A DNA stretch of 64,000 nt, taken from the NCBI GenBank assembly GCA_024405875.1, contig JAKSOA010000009.1:1-64000 (forward strand), read 5' to 3'. The stretch comes from Paludibacteraceae bacterium (lineage in GTDB: Bacteria > Bacteroidota > Bacteroidia > Bacteroidales > Paludibacteraceae). This document shows, in pieces, positions 10,201-20,684 of the stretch (position 1 is its first letter; each line of letters starts with the position of its first letter). Position numbers and translations under genes: made by a program. The notes beneath the pieces are model-generated. The model was not told the DNA's origin. It saw only the letters and a list, made by a program, of their open reading frames with translations, and searched no databases.

Positions 10201-13200
10201 ACAGAGACTTGCGATTCTCAGGTTGAGGCTACGGCGACTGTGGTTCCTTCACCAGTTGCCAATGCTGGTGATGATGCATCTGTATGTTATGGCAATACCC
10301 ATAAGTTAGGTATGGCAAGTGAGTTTGGTGTTGATTATTCGTGGACACCAGCCGATAAGGTTGATAATCCTACCGCTTCCAACCCTTATACAGTTGCTAT
10401 TGAAGAGGATTTGAACTTTACTTTAACCGCCACTTTGCACGATGCTCCATATTGTTCAAGTACCGATAATGTTAAGGTTACAAAGGTTGATTATCCAAGT
10501 CAGTATGAGGTATCGGGTGATAACAACTATTGTAAAGGTCACTCAACTGACGCTATGATAGTCTCTCTTTCAAGTTCAGACCACAATACGGAGTATGCGT
10601 TGTTGAAGAACGGAATTCAGGTTGGAGATTATACTCCTGGCACAGGTGCAAAACTACAGTGGTATGATAATACTGCAGGTGTATATACTGTAAAGGGTAG
10701 AATTATAGGAACTGATTGTGAAAAAGATATGCTTGGCAGTGCCACCATTATAGAAAGAGAGGCTCCTAATGCCAAGATAAATATAATGGGTACGGTCGCT
10801 TGTCCAGGTCAGGAGGTCGTGGTACAGGTTGTATTCAAAGGAGAGGCTCCGTTTGATTTTGTGATATCAGAAAACGGTGTCAGCAGAAATGAGCATACAG
10901 ACACCAATACCTTTGAGTATGTTCTGACACCAATGAGCACAACCATAATAAAGATTGAACGAATTACTGACACATATTGCACCAACTATTTCACAACTGG
11001 TGACAAACCTGAACTTGATTTGGAACTTGAATCAGTTTCTGATTTCAAAATCCATTCATCACAGCCACATAACGCTATTTGTCCAGGTGAATCTGTAACC
11101 CTGTCAATTGACTATGCGGGTGGAACAGCAATATACAAGTGGAGTACCGGTGCTATGAATGTACCTAGTATAACAGTTCAGCCGTTTACAACCACTAAAT
11201 ATTCTTTATATGCAGAGACAGAGACAGGTTGTGTGATAGAGGACAGTGTAACTGTTAAAGTTGTCTCAGAAGAGCCTATAGTCATTTCTGGGTTGAAGGA
11301 GTCTATGAACTACTGCAATAGTGAGGAGGCTATAGTCTCCGCCACACCTGAGGGCGGTATGTTCTCAACTGTGCCGGCAGAAGTGCTTCAAGGCACAAAC
11401 AGACTTGATTTCTCCAAGGTTAAGACAACATCAACTGTTGAACTTAAATACACTTACGGACTTGAACATTGCTCATTTGACACAACTGTTGTGTTGTATG
11501 TCAGTGCGGTTCTCAATGAGGTGGATTGGATGGTAGTTCCGGAGTTCGGACCTCCTTATCAACCCTCTTATTCATATTGCCTGCCAAATGTTGATGACCA
11601 GGATAAGATGCTTCATCTACAAGGCTATCCACAACAGAAGAACGGACAATGGGAGGTGCGTGCGGAGGAGCCTGCGGCAGTGGCTAAAATTACAATAACA
11701 GACCCCAATAGGGCTCAGGCTGATTTCTCAGATTATTCAGCAGGAACTTATTGGGTTACATACCATATAACTGATGAGTTTGGCTGTGATGCCAGAAAGA
11801 CAAAGCAAATTTCTGTAAAAGTTGATAATCAGGAACTTGTTGATATGAAAGGGTTCTATTATGACCCTCAACAGACACTCTGCTCCAAGTCAGAAAGTGC
11901 TGAGATAAGAGCAGATAACGTATCTGGTGTATTCTCTATGTCACCAGCATCATCAATAATCACTCAGCACGACGGAAGAGTTTGGTTTAAGCCTAATATG
12001 TATGAGCAAGGTTCTCACCAGGCTATTTACACCATAATGGATGAAAAAGGTTGTCCGCACAAGTATTCAGCACCATTCAGTATAAAGGCACCGGTAAATA
12101 TCAAGCCTTTCGGTCTTAAGCCAAGTTATTGTAACTATGATGATGATGTGGAAATTAGAATAGAATCTGAAACACCTACAGAGGGTATTGTAAATATATA
12201 CAAATGTAAGAATGGCACAAGTTGCTCTTCTGACGCAGACTGGGAGTTGGTGGAGGCAGTCGCTCCATCCACCACACCTGTTTATTTCCGTCCTACTTGG
12301 GGAGCAGGGCATTATAAGATAGTCTATGACTATCAGGACGGAGTGTGTGATTGGTCATATTCAGAAACTACAGATGTGTATGCCCCAACACCAGTGGATA
12401 TGAATCTGAAGTCAGATTACTGCCGCTCTGCCACGCCGATTAAACTTGCCGCCACTCCGTTTGGCGGACACTATTGGACAGACGCCCCTGAAGGCTCTTT
12501 GATAAACACCACATTCTACACTGATAAGGCAGGATTAGGTGTATATAAAATAGGGTATGAGGTTAAGAATGAGTACGGATGTGTATCTTCTGATTCCGCA
12601 AACATACAGGTTCGTGGTACAGACAATCTTGCCATATTTGATTTGGAACCTGTATATTGCAGTCCTGAGGGTGAGGTAACAATATTCGGATTCCCTACCG
12701 AAGAGGGAGAAGGCTGGTTTACAGGTCCTTCATTCCTGACCATAGACCCTGTAAGAGAGGGTTATGCCACAATGGATTTGACAAAGGGAGATTTCCATAC
12801 ATCATACAATGTTACCTATCATTATCAAATTGAGTATCAATTAAAGACAGGTGAGACAGAACAGTGTGAGTCAACCCTTACAAATCAGTTTAGAATACTG
12901 AATGAGGCTTCTGACTTTGGTGGTTATGAGCACTTGTCATATATATGCGGAGATAGGGATTATGTAATTTTGCAAGCCAATCATAAAGATAATACAGACT
13001 TCATTTTCAGCGAGTCTGATTCGCCTGCATTTGCAGATAACCACGATGGAACAGCAGTTATCTATCCGAGACAACTTGATAAAGGAATGTATTCAGTTAC
13101 AATGAAGCATTACTTAGTTGAAGACGGCGATACAATATGCGGAACATCTAAAGTCAAGTCATTCTATATAGAAAGACTTCTTGATATACCTCAGATAGGA

Positions 13201-16200
13201 CTATATTGCCGTGATGGTAACAACGCCATAAAGATGGCAAAATCTGAGGTTGGCGTAAAATATACATTAAGTGTAAACAATAACTTCTTTGAAGACCGCA
13301 TAGGTACAGGTGATTCATTGCAGTTCAAGGCTCTTGACGGACCATACGATATTGCACTATGCAAGATAGAGGCTTCTGACCACGGTTGCCGTTATGCTAT
13401 GTCAAAGGTTATAAGTGTGGAGAAACTGAAGATGGAGTATGAGACCCGCAACATAACCTGTAATGGTTTGTCAAATGGTCAGTTTGTTGCTACCGTAACA
13501 GGTGGCAGATTCCCGTATGACCATCAGTTGACCCAAACAGCAGGTGGCTCAATATCCGTTAAGGATTCACTTGATATGAACCTGAATGTAGGTGAATACC
13601 ACTATTCTGTTACGGATAGTGTAGGATGTGAGCGTACAGTAGATTTTGAAATAACCCAGCCTCAAGAGCTTACAGTTACAATACAGAAACAGGAAGTTAA
13701 TTGTACGGGTACAAGCACAGGTATGTTAAGGGCAGTGCCACAAGGCGGCACAGGTACACCTACGTACAAGTGGATAGACTTGAATAGCGGTTTGGAAGTT
13801 GGTACAGATGCCACACTTATAGATGTTCCAAGCGGAACATACCAAGTAACAATTACAGATGTAAACGGTTGCACAGCGTTCGCTACTGAGACACTTGTAA
13901 ATCCGGAACCACTAAAGGCTGTTGTTACAAGAGTTAAGAATGTAGATGTTATAGGCACTGCGGAGGGTGAGATAGACATAGCCGTTCAAGGCGGTATGAC
14001 GCCATACTCTTACCATTGGTCAGGCAGAAGCATAACACCTGCCACTGAGGGCTTGCAGAATCAGACAGACCTGTTGGCAGGCAACTATTTTGCAACAGTT
14101 ACAGATAACCGTGGTTGTACGTATGATGTATCTGCCGTAGTGACGGAGCCTACACCTTTCATAGTTACAGACAAAATTAAGAATGTAAGTTGTAACGGAG
14201 GTTCAGATGCCTATATTAACCTTACAGTGTTGGGAGCAACCCCTCAATACTCATATTTATGGACTCACCCCGATGGCACTACAACCACAGATGAGGATGT
14301 GCTTAATGTTAAGGCAGGAATGTATCATGTGGTGATTACTGATGCTGTGGGCAATGTTTATGAGAATGATTATAAGGTGACAGAGCCTCAGACACTCACT
14401 GTAGAGACCGTTATTTCATCTAATTTTGAGGAGAAGTGTTTTGGTGATGCCACAGCAAATATTGATATTGCAATTAACGGTGGTACGGAACCATTCAGTG
14501 TAAATTGGATAGGAGTGAATCCGGAACAAATTGCTGATTCGGCTCATATATTCAATCTTGCTGCAGGTTCATATCAAGTCAGGATAGTTGATGCAAATGC
14601 TTGTGAAACCTCTCTTTCACAAAACATTACGCAACCGGCAAAACCACTTGCAATAACTGATGTCCGTATTACTGAAAATGTATGTAGCGGAGAAGGAGCA
14701 GGCAGTATAGAGATAGATGTTGAAGGCGGAACTGCACCATATACATTTAAGTGGTCAGGTGTAGGTGTTGTTGAAAACCAGCAAAACCAGTACAATCTTA
14801 ACGGAGGCTTGTTCGGAGTTAATGTGACAGATGCAAACGGCTGTACTGTAGATAGAACCTTTACACTATTTGACCCTGCACCTATAAGCATAACCGCATT
14901 TGGAGAAAACCTAAGGTGCTTTGAGAGCGATAATGGTAAAGTTTGGTCAGAGGTTAACGGTGGCGTATATCCATATAGTTTTGTTTGGACATTTGACGGA
15001 GCCCAAATATCTACAGACTCCATTGTGTCATCAATCAATAAGGCTGGCTCATACTATGTGGAGGTTACAGATAATTTAGGTTGCAAAGGCAATTCAGTAT
15101 ATGAAATAACCCAACCGTCAGAACTCACTGCGACAACAGGTGTATATAACGTCTCTTGTAATGGGGCAAATGACGGTAAAGTTACAGTCACTCCTCAAGG
15201 AGGAGTTGAGGCATACAGTTACGCTTGGTATGAAATTTCTGATATGTCAACAGCCATTGCAACATTGTCAGAAGCCACAAATTTGGCACCAGGTGCGTAT
15301 CGTGCAGTTGTTACAGATGCAAAAGGCTGTACATTGCAAACAGATGTGCTTACTGTAACTCAACCTGATGCCTTATCTTTGACATATACAAAAGATGATG
15401 TGACTATTGCAGGTGAATCAACCGGTAAAATTGCAGTATCGGGTGACGGAGGTTCTCCCGCATATTCATTCTTGTGGACATCGGGTCCAAGTATAACAGA
15501 CGTGAACAAACACGATGCCACCATAGTAAACCTTCTTGCCGGTGATTACTTTGTGGAGGTTACTGATGTCAATGGTTGTGTTGCAAGTGAGCATATTAAA
15601 ATAGCGGAACCTAATATTCTTGAAGTTACAGAGACTATTGGTAATGTTGTTTGTAACGGTACTAATACGGGTAATATCAATCTGACAGTATCTGGCGGAT
15701 TGACACCATATACATTTGTTTGGACATCAGATAAAGGATATTCAGCAACAACCAAAGATATACTGAATTTGGTTGCGGACAAATATACGGTTGTGGTTAC
15801 AGATGCAAACGGAGCTACGGTTACAAGAACATTTGAGGTTGCTGAGCCTGATGCTTTGACAGCGGAAATGAACGCTTCCGCTTCAATTCTCAGTGTTAAG
15901 TGTTTTGGAGATAAGAGTGCAGCCATAAAGATGATTTACAGTGGTGGTGTGGAGCCTTATAAGGCATTATGGAACGGACCTGACATAACATCTGTCGCAG
16001 ACTCATCATATTTGAATAATATTGGAGTAGGTTCATATTCGGTTAAACTTACAGATGCGTCAGGATGTGTAAACAGTAACTTCACTGTTGATATTACGGG
16101 TCCTGCAGAACCTCTTGCTATAGACGGTGTTGTTTCTGATGTCAAGTGTTTCGGGGATAAGAACGGTGCCATCACGCTTAATGTAACAGGTGGAACAGCA

Positions 16201-19200
16201 CCTTATACGTTTAAGTGGACAGGCGATGAAGGATTGGTTTCTGATGCACAAAATCAGACAACGCTTGTTGCAGGTGGGGTATATAGAGTTGAGGTTACCG
16301 ATGCAAATGGCTGTATGGCGTCAAAGGTCTTTGCTTTGGAAAGCCGTACAGAGATGCTGATGTCTCTGATCTCAAAAGATGAACCTTGTTATGGTGATAG
16401 TAAGGGTATCATTGAGGCGTCAGTAACAGGCGGAACCGGAGTATATGTTCCTGAGTGGGTTAATAGTGACGGTTCTTGGAAATCTTCTAACTATAAAGAG
16501 GAGTCATTGTTAGCTGATGTCTATACATTCACTATTAAGGATGATGCAGGCTGTGAAAAGAGCGGTTCTGTAACCATATCTGAGCCGAATGAACTAACTG
16601 TAAAGGCGGAGGCTCCGAGTGTATTGTGTGACGGCATCTCTGATGGTGACGCTTATGCCAACATACCTGAAGGTGCTGGAACCAAGCCATACTCATATAC
16701 GTGGTATGATGATAGTGGGTCTGAAATAGGTCACGGCTCTCATCTCGCTCATCTTGGAGCCGGGTACTACACGCTTGGTGTAGTAGATGCCAATGGTTGT
16801 CAGGCTTCAGATAATTTCTTAATAAACGCCTCATCTCTTATAGTGATAGATGTGGTAGCGGTTCACGATGTATCTGTTCACGGAGGAAATGACGGAAGCA
16901 TTGATGTTAATGTGACAGGTGGAACACCACCTCTGAGTTACTCTTGGACAGGTCGTGGAATTGACCCTGCAAAACAGGGTAATTTGAATCAGAGCAACCT
17001 TGTAGCGGGGACATACACTCTTACTGTTAAAGATCAGTTTGAATGTACAAAGAGTGTTGTTGTTACTGTTACAGAACCAGCTACAATGATTGTGACACCT
17101 GTGGTGAAGCAATTGACTTGTAACGGAGATAAGGGTTACATTGAACTTAGTGTTACGGGTGGCGATGAACCATATATTTGTAGTTGGACATCTGATAAGG
17201 GTTTCACATCAGACCAACTTATGATTTATGATTTGGAACCAGATATTTATAGTGTTGAGATTACTGGCCAGCGAGGTAATAAATTTAATGCGAACTATGA
17301 GATTTATGAAGTCTTGCCGGTAGAGTGGAAGTTGTTGGAATCAAGTAAAACAGAACTCACTTGTTATGGTGACAAAAACGGATTCCTGAACTTGCAGGTT
17401 ACAGGAGGTAGTAACCACTATAACATAACGTGGCACGGACCTAAAGTTTCAAAAACAGGAGTATTCAATATTTCAAATCTGGAGGCTGGAACATATACGG
17501 CATATATAGAAGACTCAAAAGGTTGTAAGCCGTTAACTCAATTTACGGCAGATGTAATTCAACCAGACACATTGGTGCTTAAGGCAGATATAATAAATAA
17601 TGTGTGCTACGGAGATAAATCAGGTTCAATAACACTTGATATTACAGGCGGAGTCCCTGATTATACATATCAGTGGTCAGGTTATGGTGTGATATCAGAC
17701 AGCAAGAACCAGGAGAATCTTCTTGCAGGAAACTACAGTCTGAATATGAATGACAGGAATGGTTGTGCGCTTGACACTACATTTGTAATAACATCGGCTG
17801 TTGAGTACAGTGCTTCAATATCAGGTCAGGGAGAGGTTTGCAAGGGTGATGAGATCTCATTGCTGATAAATGTTGAGGGAACTGCTCCGTGGAGTGTTGA
17901 ATATACAGATGGCAAGGACATATTCTCAAAGGAACAGACATCACAGGCGGAAACCGAGATGATTTCTCCAACCGATAATTGTATCTACAGACTGCTTAGT
18001 GTTAATGATGGTAATGGTTGTCAAAACAATGTATCAGGTCAGGTGCCTGTAACTGTAAATGGTAGGCCATCTATGACGGTTGTCAAAGCAGGTGATGATT
18101 GTTGTTTGGGAGAGGCTGTGGAAGTTGAGGTGTTCTTCGGAAATCCGGGTCCGTGGTATGTAAGTTATTCTGATGGAATTCATACGTATAATGTGGGTCC
18201 GTTTACAGAGCAACATACAATTCTGGAGATTACGCCTACCGTTGAGGGTAGAACTCATTATACAATAATTAGCGTATCTAATGAACTTTGTTCTACTGAC
18301 GTTAATTATGAGTTTGATGTGGATACATATCAATATCCAAACCTTGCTGTTGATGTTCCTCCATATATATGTCAGCCTAACCCGATAGAGGTGATACTGC
18401 ATCCTACAGGTAATGCTCCTTGGACTGTATCATATAGTTTTAACGGACTGCATTATGAGGAGGAGATTCTGGCTGATGGTCAGACTATAGAACATACGAC
18501 ACTAAGACCTGATAATATATTTGTATTTGAGTCAATACGCTCAGGTGAAAGGTGTGTTACCACTCTTGGAAAGCAGTTGCAGACAACTGTTGGTATGCTG
18601 CCTCTTGACGCCACACTTATAACAGGTCCTAATGTTGTGTGTATGAATTCAGAGTATCAGTATCATACTGCTGATATAGCATACGCTGACAAATATGTGT
18701 GGGAGTTGCCAGCCGGATTTACAATTTTGAGCGGTGCCGGCTCTCAAAACATAGTAGTGGGAACAGATGGAACCGCTGTAAGCGGAGAGATAAAAGTTAA
18801 AGGTGTGAATGATTGTGGCGATGGTGGTACATCATCAATCTATGTTGATGTTACAAAACCTATAACAGAAACTGGTGAGATTTCAGCACCTCTCTATGTT
18901 TGTGAGAATGCCGCTATGTTCGCACTCTCTGTGTCAGAGGTTGCAGGCGCTACAGAATATAAGTGGACGCTACCTACGGGGTATGCCATAGTGTCAGGTC
19001 AAGGTTCTAAGAGTATTCTTGTGGAGATTGATATATTCGCCAAGAGTGGTAATGTATCAGTAATTCCAAGTAATGCTTGTATGGATGCTGAACCAATAAC
19101 CAAATTTATTCCAATAAGAGCGCTTCCTCTTGCTGAGGCAGGTGTTGATTTCAATACAAATTGTGCAACTGACGCTAAATTAAATGCAAAACTGGATATT

Positions 19201-20667
19201 TCCACCACTGCTAAGTGGACGCTTATGTCTGGTGGTGCGTCAATTAAGGATGTCTCAAATCCAACGACTGAGATTTCTGACATAGCATTTGGTATAAATG
19301 AGTTCCGTTGGGACGTAAGTGACGGTTATTGCCTCAATTTTGACACGGTTGCGGTAACTTGTGATAATCCTGGTATAACAGAACCGGAAGAGACTGATAT
19401 AGTAACTTGTGAGAGTCAGGTTCTGCTTCGTGCTCCTGAACCTAAATATGGTAGTGGAAGGTGGACACTCATCTTTGGTGACGGAGATGTATTAACCCCT
19501 GACTCCAATGAGTCTTATGTTGTTGATTTAAGCACTAAGGTAACCAATGTGGTTCGTTGGGAGGTTTATTATGGTGCGTGCAGCAATACAAGAGATGTTA
19601 ATATAATATCAAATAGTTTGTCAAAACTTGCAGATGCAGGTGAAGATGGTGTGACACTTGACGGTACCTATAGGTTGAGTGCTCGTATGATTGGTGTTCC
19701 AGAGATACAGGGAACTTGGGAAGTGGTAGACGGTGGAACAGGTACAATAGACAATCCACATTCAGAAAACACGGTGGTAAGAGGATTGCAACCAGGTATC
19801 AGCACTGTTCGCTGGACACTTAGGGGATATGATTGTGAGGCGTATGATGAGGTTCAAATTCGCAGCGTAGATGAACCAGAGGCTTCATATAAGGTTGATG
19901 AGAATGCAGGATGTGTTCCGTTTACGGTATTCTTTAACAATACGACATTGGGTGAAGCCACTTACAAGTGGGATTTCGGTGACGGTTTCTCTTCTGAAAT
20001 ACGCAGTCCTGAACATACCTACACAAAGGCTGGTACATATACGGTGACTCTTGTCGCCACAGGCAAACGCAAGACAGACCAATATAAGGGTAAGATTACA
20101 GTCTATCCGTCTCCAAATGCTGACTTTATATCTGGAGAAAGACAACTTTATATTCCGAATGCAACGATACACTTTACTAATAATACAGACAAGACAACCG
20201 CCTGGTGGTGGGATTTCGGCGATGGCAGGACATCTGTTGAGGAGAATCCGGTTCACCACTATTTTGAGGACGGATTGTACACTGTTACATTTGCTGTGAC
20301 AGATGAGAAGGGTTGTAAGGACACATTGGTTGTGAAGGACTATGTTAATGTAAGCAAGGAGTCATTCATAGTATTCCCGTCTGCATTTGTACCAAAGGCC
20401 GCTGATGTATCTGACGGATATTTCTCACCGGAAGAGAGAAGGCTGGATATCTTCTATCCTGTCTTTAGAAACGTTGACACCTATTCTCTGAGGATATACA
20501 ATCAGTGGGGTACTCAGGTGTTCCAGTCAGATGATGTGCTGAAGGGCTGGAATGGTTGGTATCAAGGCAAGTTGGCGGCACAAGGCGCCTATGTCTATAA
20601 GGCGGAGGGTAGATACAAGGACGGAACATCATTCCGCGTATCAGGTAATATAACACTAATTAGATGA
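7249..20667 (+). CDS. Giant SprB-like T9SS type-B cargo protein with Ig/PKD and SprB repeats
   Basis: A 4472-residue secreted, probably surface-bound adhesin-like protein. A signal peptide (1 to about 24) follows the ATG at 7249. Then come a unique domain (about 25-250), many cysteine-paired Ig-like and PKD-like modules (about 250-2060), 18 SprB-type repeats of about 80 residues (2060-3520), three more Ig-like modules, PKD-like modules and two canonical PKD domains (WDFGDG in each, from about residue 4210). The final 100 residues (about 4372-4472) form a gliding-motility-type C-terminal domain with the RIYNQWGTQVF and GWNGWYQGK motifs, the T9SS type-B sorting signal. The next gene is a PorP/SprF-family protein, the usual partner of type-B cargo. 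In Flavobacterium, SprB with SprF carries gliding; whether this organism glides cannot be told. Ligand unknown. Confidence 0.9.
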   Translation: MRKSYILSLLAGVLMLAIPVELFSAYTMAVFPTSSPTNAQYFTFENAGTNVPDEMVAYGSVSGDWNDYSYWIGVDNQQVEGVSETKTLSSFGTCTTGLFSVNIYTSHTYDKNYYPHQFRQLDDTQFIYGVACWVATLTEGCTAGDPSTAGSHVFTGSNTTFEYVFPIDITYATFKILKSTNGSDWSWDAGQVGHPQSGTVLKAGLNVTITDNGAGNISLNLPDVKKGDKVALDMAKEGAIYTLDAYYVPTPVITQIGDGCNTLIFRINSYDAVEYTPHFTLNGTPITFTSNQYEVPNPVRGQNYTVKGYFTDLDDWAGYEATLTSSLPPLVEKPIITASTVVCNVPITYTLVNPNPDVNYTWKLNGTSVTPQDNKYTLVSPTSGVEYKMEVTAFDGCSEQTSDPVSRVYKESPETPILKSQFSCGTVPVFTVTNYNSVNSYSWFLNGGLVTAFGDTYTVEEGKLENKKEYTVKVTATKDGCDSQTSEITNAYIKTPDKPEVSANSGCGDPVVFTLTSTDPYSTYLWVLNGTTVTPSGNSYSVSNPVDGQTYTMNVTASTSTDDGSFGPCVSAVETKSQTYQLSPSAPVVTPYSACAVAGTGSWSSLVQKGTGMSLVWYESQVSADEIPEPAGFNMAEAGTKSYWVAQKTASGCYSIRVEVKVTVIELPNKPISIPYAACPTATAETQEWSSLVNATGVLKWYATETSTTPTQVTTFDKSKTQAASYWVSQTSTDGCESTRAEVSVTVYQNPQVPTVTNYRDCQISGYGKWSDLVTATGELRWYDSETSTTQMASVPDFDKNVVGDRFYWVSQLSDKGCESKRVKVSVSVLSKPTVYAGLNQKICSGMTVGLGEAITPSEDILYSWEPASLLENPTVPNPVTRALSATTEFTVTAYNKYLSSCSATSSVTVTVVEKPVAELVNSIVPICSGGAASFENIENESDVSYSWTPTDLIQGSAISYKMITKPLTENTKFTLVASRKLSTTETCDSQVEATATVVPSPVANAGDDASVCYGNTHKLGMASEFGVDYSWTPADKVDNPTASNPYTVAIEEDLNFTLTATLHDAPYCSSTDNVKVTKVDYPSQYEVSGDNNYCKGHSTDAMIVSLSSSDHNTEYALLKNGIQVGDYTPGTGAKLQWYDNTAGVYTVKGRIIGTDCEKDMLGSATIIEREAPNAKINIMGTVACPGQEVVVQVVFKGEAPFDFVISENGVSRNEHTDTNTFEYVLTPMSTTIIKIERITDTYCTNYFTTGDKPELDLELESVSDFKIHSSQPHNAICPGESVTLSIDYAGGTAIYKWSTGAMNVPSITVQPFTTTKYSLYAETETGCVIEDSVTVKVVSEEPIVISGLKESMNYCNSEEAIVSATPEGGMFSTVPAEVLQGTNRLDFSKVKTTSTVELKYTYGLEHCSFDTTVVLYVSAVLNEVDWMVVPEFGPPYQPSYSYCLPNVDDQDKMLHLQGYPQQKNGQWEVRAEEPAAVAKITITDPNRAQADFSDYSAGTYWVTYHITDEFGCDARKTKQISVKVDNQELVDMKGFYYDPQQTLCSKSESAEIRADNVSGVFSMSPASSIITQHDGRVWFKPNMYEQGSHQAIYTIMDEKGCPHKYSAPFSIKAPVNIKPFGLKPSYCNYDDDVEIRIESETPTEGIVNIYKCKNGTSCSSDADWELVEAVAPSTTPVYFRPTWGAGHYKIVYDYQDGVCDWSYSETTDVYAPTPVDMNLKSDYCRSATPIKLAATPFGGHYWTDAPEGSLINTTFYTDKAGLGVYKIGYEVKNEYGCVSSDSANIQVRGTDNLAIFDLEPVYCSPEGEVTIFGFPTEEGEGWFTGPSFLTIDPVREGYATMDLTKGDFHTSYNVTYHYQIEYQLKTGETEQCESTLTNQFRILNEASDFGGYEHLSYICGDRDYVILQANHKDNTDFIFSESDSPAFADNHDGTAVIYPRQLDKGMYSVTMKHYLVEDGDTICGTSKVKSFYIERLLDIPQIGLYCRDGNNAIKMAKSEVGVKYTLSVNNNFFEDRIGTGDSLQFKALDGPYDIALCKIEASDHGCRYAMSKVISVEKLKMEYETRNITCNGLSNGQFVATVTGGRFPYDHQLTQTAGGSISVKDSLDMNLNVGEYHYSVTDSVGCERTVDFEITQPQELTVTIQKQEVNCTGTSTGMLRAVPQGGTGTPTYKWIDLNSGLEVGTDATLIDVPSGTYQVTITDVNGCTAFATETLVNPEPLKAVVTRVKNVDVIGTAEGEIDIAVQGGMTPYSYHWSGRSITPATEGLQNQTDLLAGNYFATVTDNRGCTYDVSAVVTEPTPFIVTDKIKNVSCNGGSDAYINLTVLGATPQYSYLWTHPDGTTTTDEDVLNVKAGMYHVVITDAVGNVYENDYKVTEPQTLTVETVISSNFEEKCFGDATANIDIAINGGTEPFSVNWIGVNPEQIADSAHIFNLAAGSYQVRIVDANACETSLSQNITQPAKPLAITDVRITENVCSGEGAGSIEIDVEGGTAPYTFKWSGVGVVENQQNQYNLNGGLFGVNVTDANGCTVDRTFTLFDPAPISITAFGENLRCFESDNGKVWSEVNGGVYPYSFVWTFDGAQISTDSIVSSINKAGSYYVEVTDNLGCKGNSVYEITQPSELTATTGVYNVSCNGANDGKVTVTPQGGVEAYSYAWYEISDMSTAIATLSEATNLAPGAYRAVVTDAKGCTLQTDVLTVTQPDALSLTYTKDDVTIAGESTGKIAVSGDGGSPAYSFLWTSGPSITDVNKHDATIVNLLAGDYFVEVTDVNGCVASEHIKIAEPNILEVTETIGNVVCNGTNTGNINLTVSGGLTPYTFVWTSDKGYSATTKDILNLVADKYTVVVTDANGATVTRTFEVAEPDALTAEMNASASILSVKCFGDKSAAIKMIYSGGVEPYKALWNGPDITSVADSSYLNNIGVGSYSVKLTDASGCVNSNFTVDITGPAEPLAIDGVVSDVKCFGDKNGAITLNVTGGTAPYTFKWTGDEGLVSDAQNQTTLVAGGVYRVEVTDANGCMASKVFALESRTEMLMSLISKDEPCYGDSKGIIEASVTGGTGVYVPEWVNSDGSWKSSNYKEESLLADVYTFTIKDDAGCEKSGSVTISEPNELTVKAEAPSVLCDGISDGDAYANIPEGAGTKPYSYTWYDDSGSEIGHGSHLAHLGAGYYTLGVVDANGCQASDNFLINASSLIVIDVVAVHDVSVHGGNDGSIDVNVTGGTPPLSYSWTGRGIDPAKQGNLNQSNLVAGTYTLTVKDQFECTKSVVVTVTEPATMIVTPVVKQLTCNGDKGYIELSVTGGDEPYICSWTSDKGFTSDQLMIYDLEPDIYSVEITGQRGNKFNANYEIYEVLPVEWKLLESSKTELTCYGDKNGFLNLQVTGGSNHYNITWHGPKVSKTGVFNISNLEAGTYTAYIEDSKGCKPLTQFTADVIQPDTLVLKADIINNVCYGDKSGSITLDITGGVPDYTYQWSGYGVISDSKNQENLLAGNYSLNMNDRNGCALDTTFVITSAVEYSASISGQGEVCKGDEISLLINVEGTAPWSVEYTDGKDIFSKEQTSQAETEMISPTDNCIYRLLSVNDGNGCQNNVSGQVPVTVNGRPSMTVVKAGDDCCLGEAVEVEVFFGNPGPWYVSYSDGIHTYNVGPFTEQHTILEITPTVEGRTHYTIISVSNELCSTDVNYEFDVDTYQYPNLAVDVPPYICQPNPIEVILHPTGNAPWTVSYSFNGLHYEEEILADGQTIEHTTLRPDNIFVFESIRSGERCVTTLGKQLQTTVGMLPLDATLITGPNVVCMNSEYQYHTADIAYADKYVWELPAGFTILSGAGSQNIVVGTDGTAVSGEIKVKGVNDCGDGGTSSIYVDVTKPITETGEISAPLYVCENAAMFALSVSEVAGATEYKWTLPTGYAIVSGQGSKSILVEIDIFAKSGNVSVIPSNACMDAEPITKFIPIRALPLAEAGVDFNTNCATDAKLNAKLDISTTAKWTLMSGGASIKDVSNPTTEISDIAFGINEFRWDVSDGYCLNFDTVAVTCDNPGITEPEETDIVTCESQVLLRAPEPKYGSGRWTLIFGDGDVLTPDSNESYVVDLSTKVTNVVRWEVYYGACSNTRDVNIISNSLSKLADAGEDGVTLDGTYRLSARMIGVPEIQGTWEVVDGGTGTIDNPHSENTVVRGLQPGISTVRWTLRGYDCEAYDEVQIRSVDEPEASYKVDENAGCVPFTVFFNNTTLGEATYKWDFGDGFSSEIRSPEHTYTKAGTYTVTLVATGKRKTDQYKGKITVYPSPNADFISGERQLYIPNATIHFTNNTDKTTAWWWDFGDGRTSVEENPVHHYFEDGLYTVTFAVTDEKGCKDTLVVKDYVNVSKESFIVFPSAFVPKAADVSDGYFSPEERRLDIFYPVFRNVDTYSLRIYNQWGTQVFQSDDVLKGWNGWYQGKLAAQGAYVYKAEGRYKDGTSFRVSGNITLIR
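13429..17815 (+). repeat. 18 SprB-type repeats arranged as three six-repeat blocks
   Basis: Each unit of about 80 codons follows the pattern C-x-G ... V-x-GG-x-x-PY-x-x-x-W ... G-x-Y-x-V-x-V-T-D-x-x-GC ... EP. Corresponding cysteines of repeats 1, 7 and 13 are at residues 2071, 2557 and 3047; of 4, 10 and 16 at 2315, 2802 and 3291; of 6, 12 and 18 at 2479, 2967 and 3453. The spacing is always 486-490 residues. Repeats 3, 9 and 15 lack the first cysteine and repeats 4, 10 and 16 lack the last one. The blocks begin near 13429, 14887 and 16357. Confidence 0.88.
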
Positions 20668-20684
20668 TGGGGAGGATAAAGACG

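Noticed and set aside
9768..19300. Long antisense reading frames in the giant gene
   Set aside because: They mirror the low-complexity repeat codons of the plus-strand gene and show no start signals or protein-like features.
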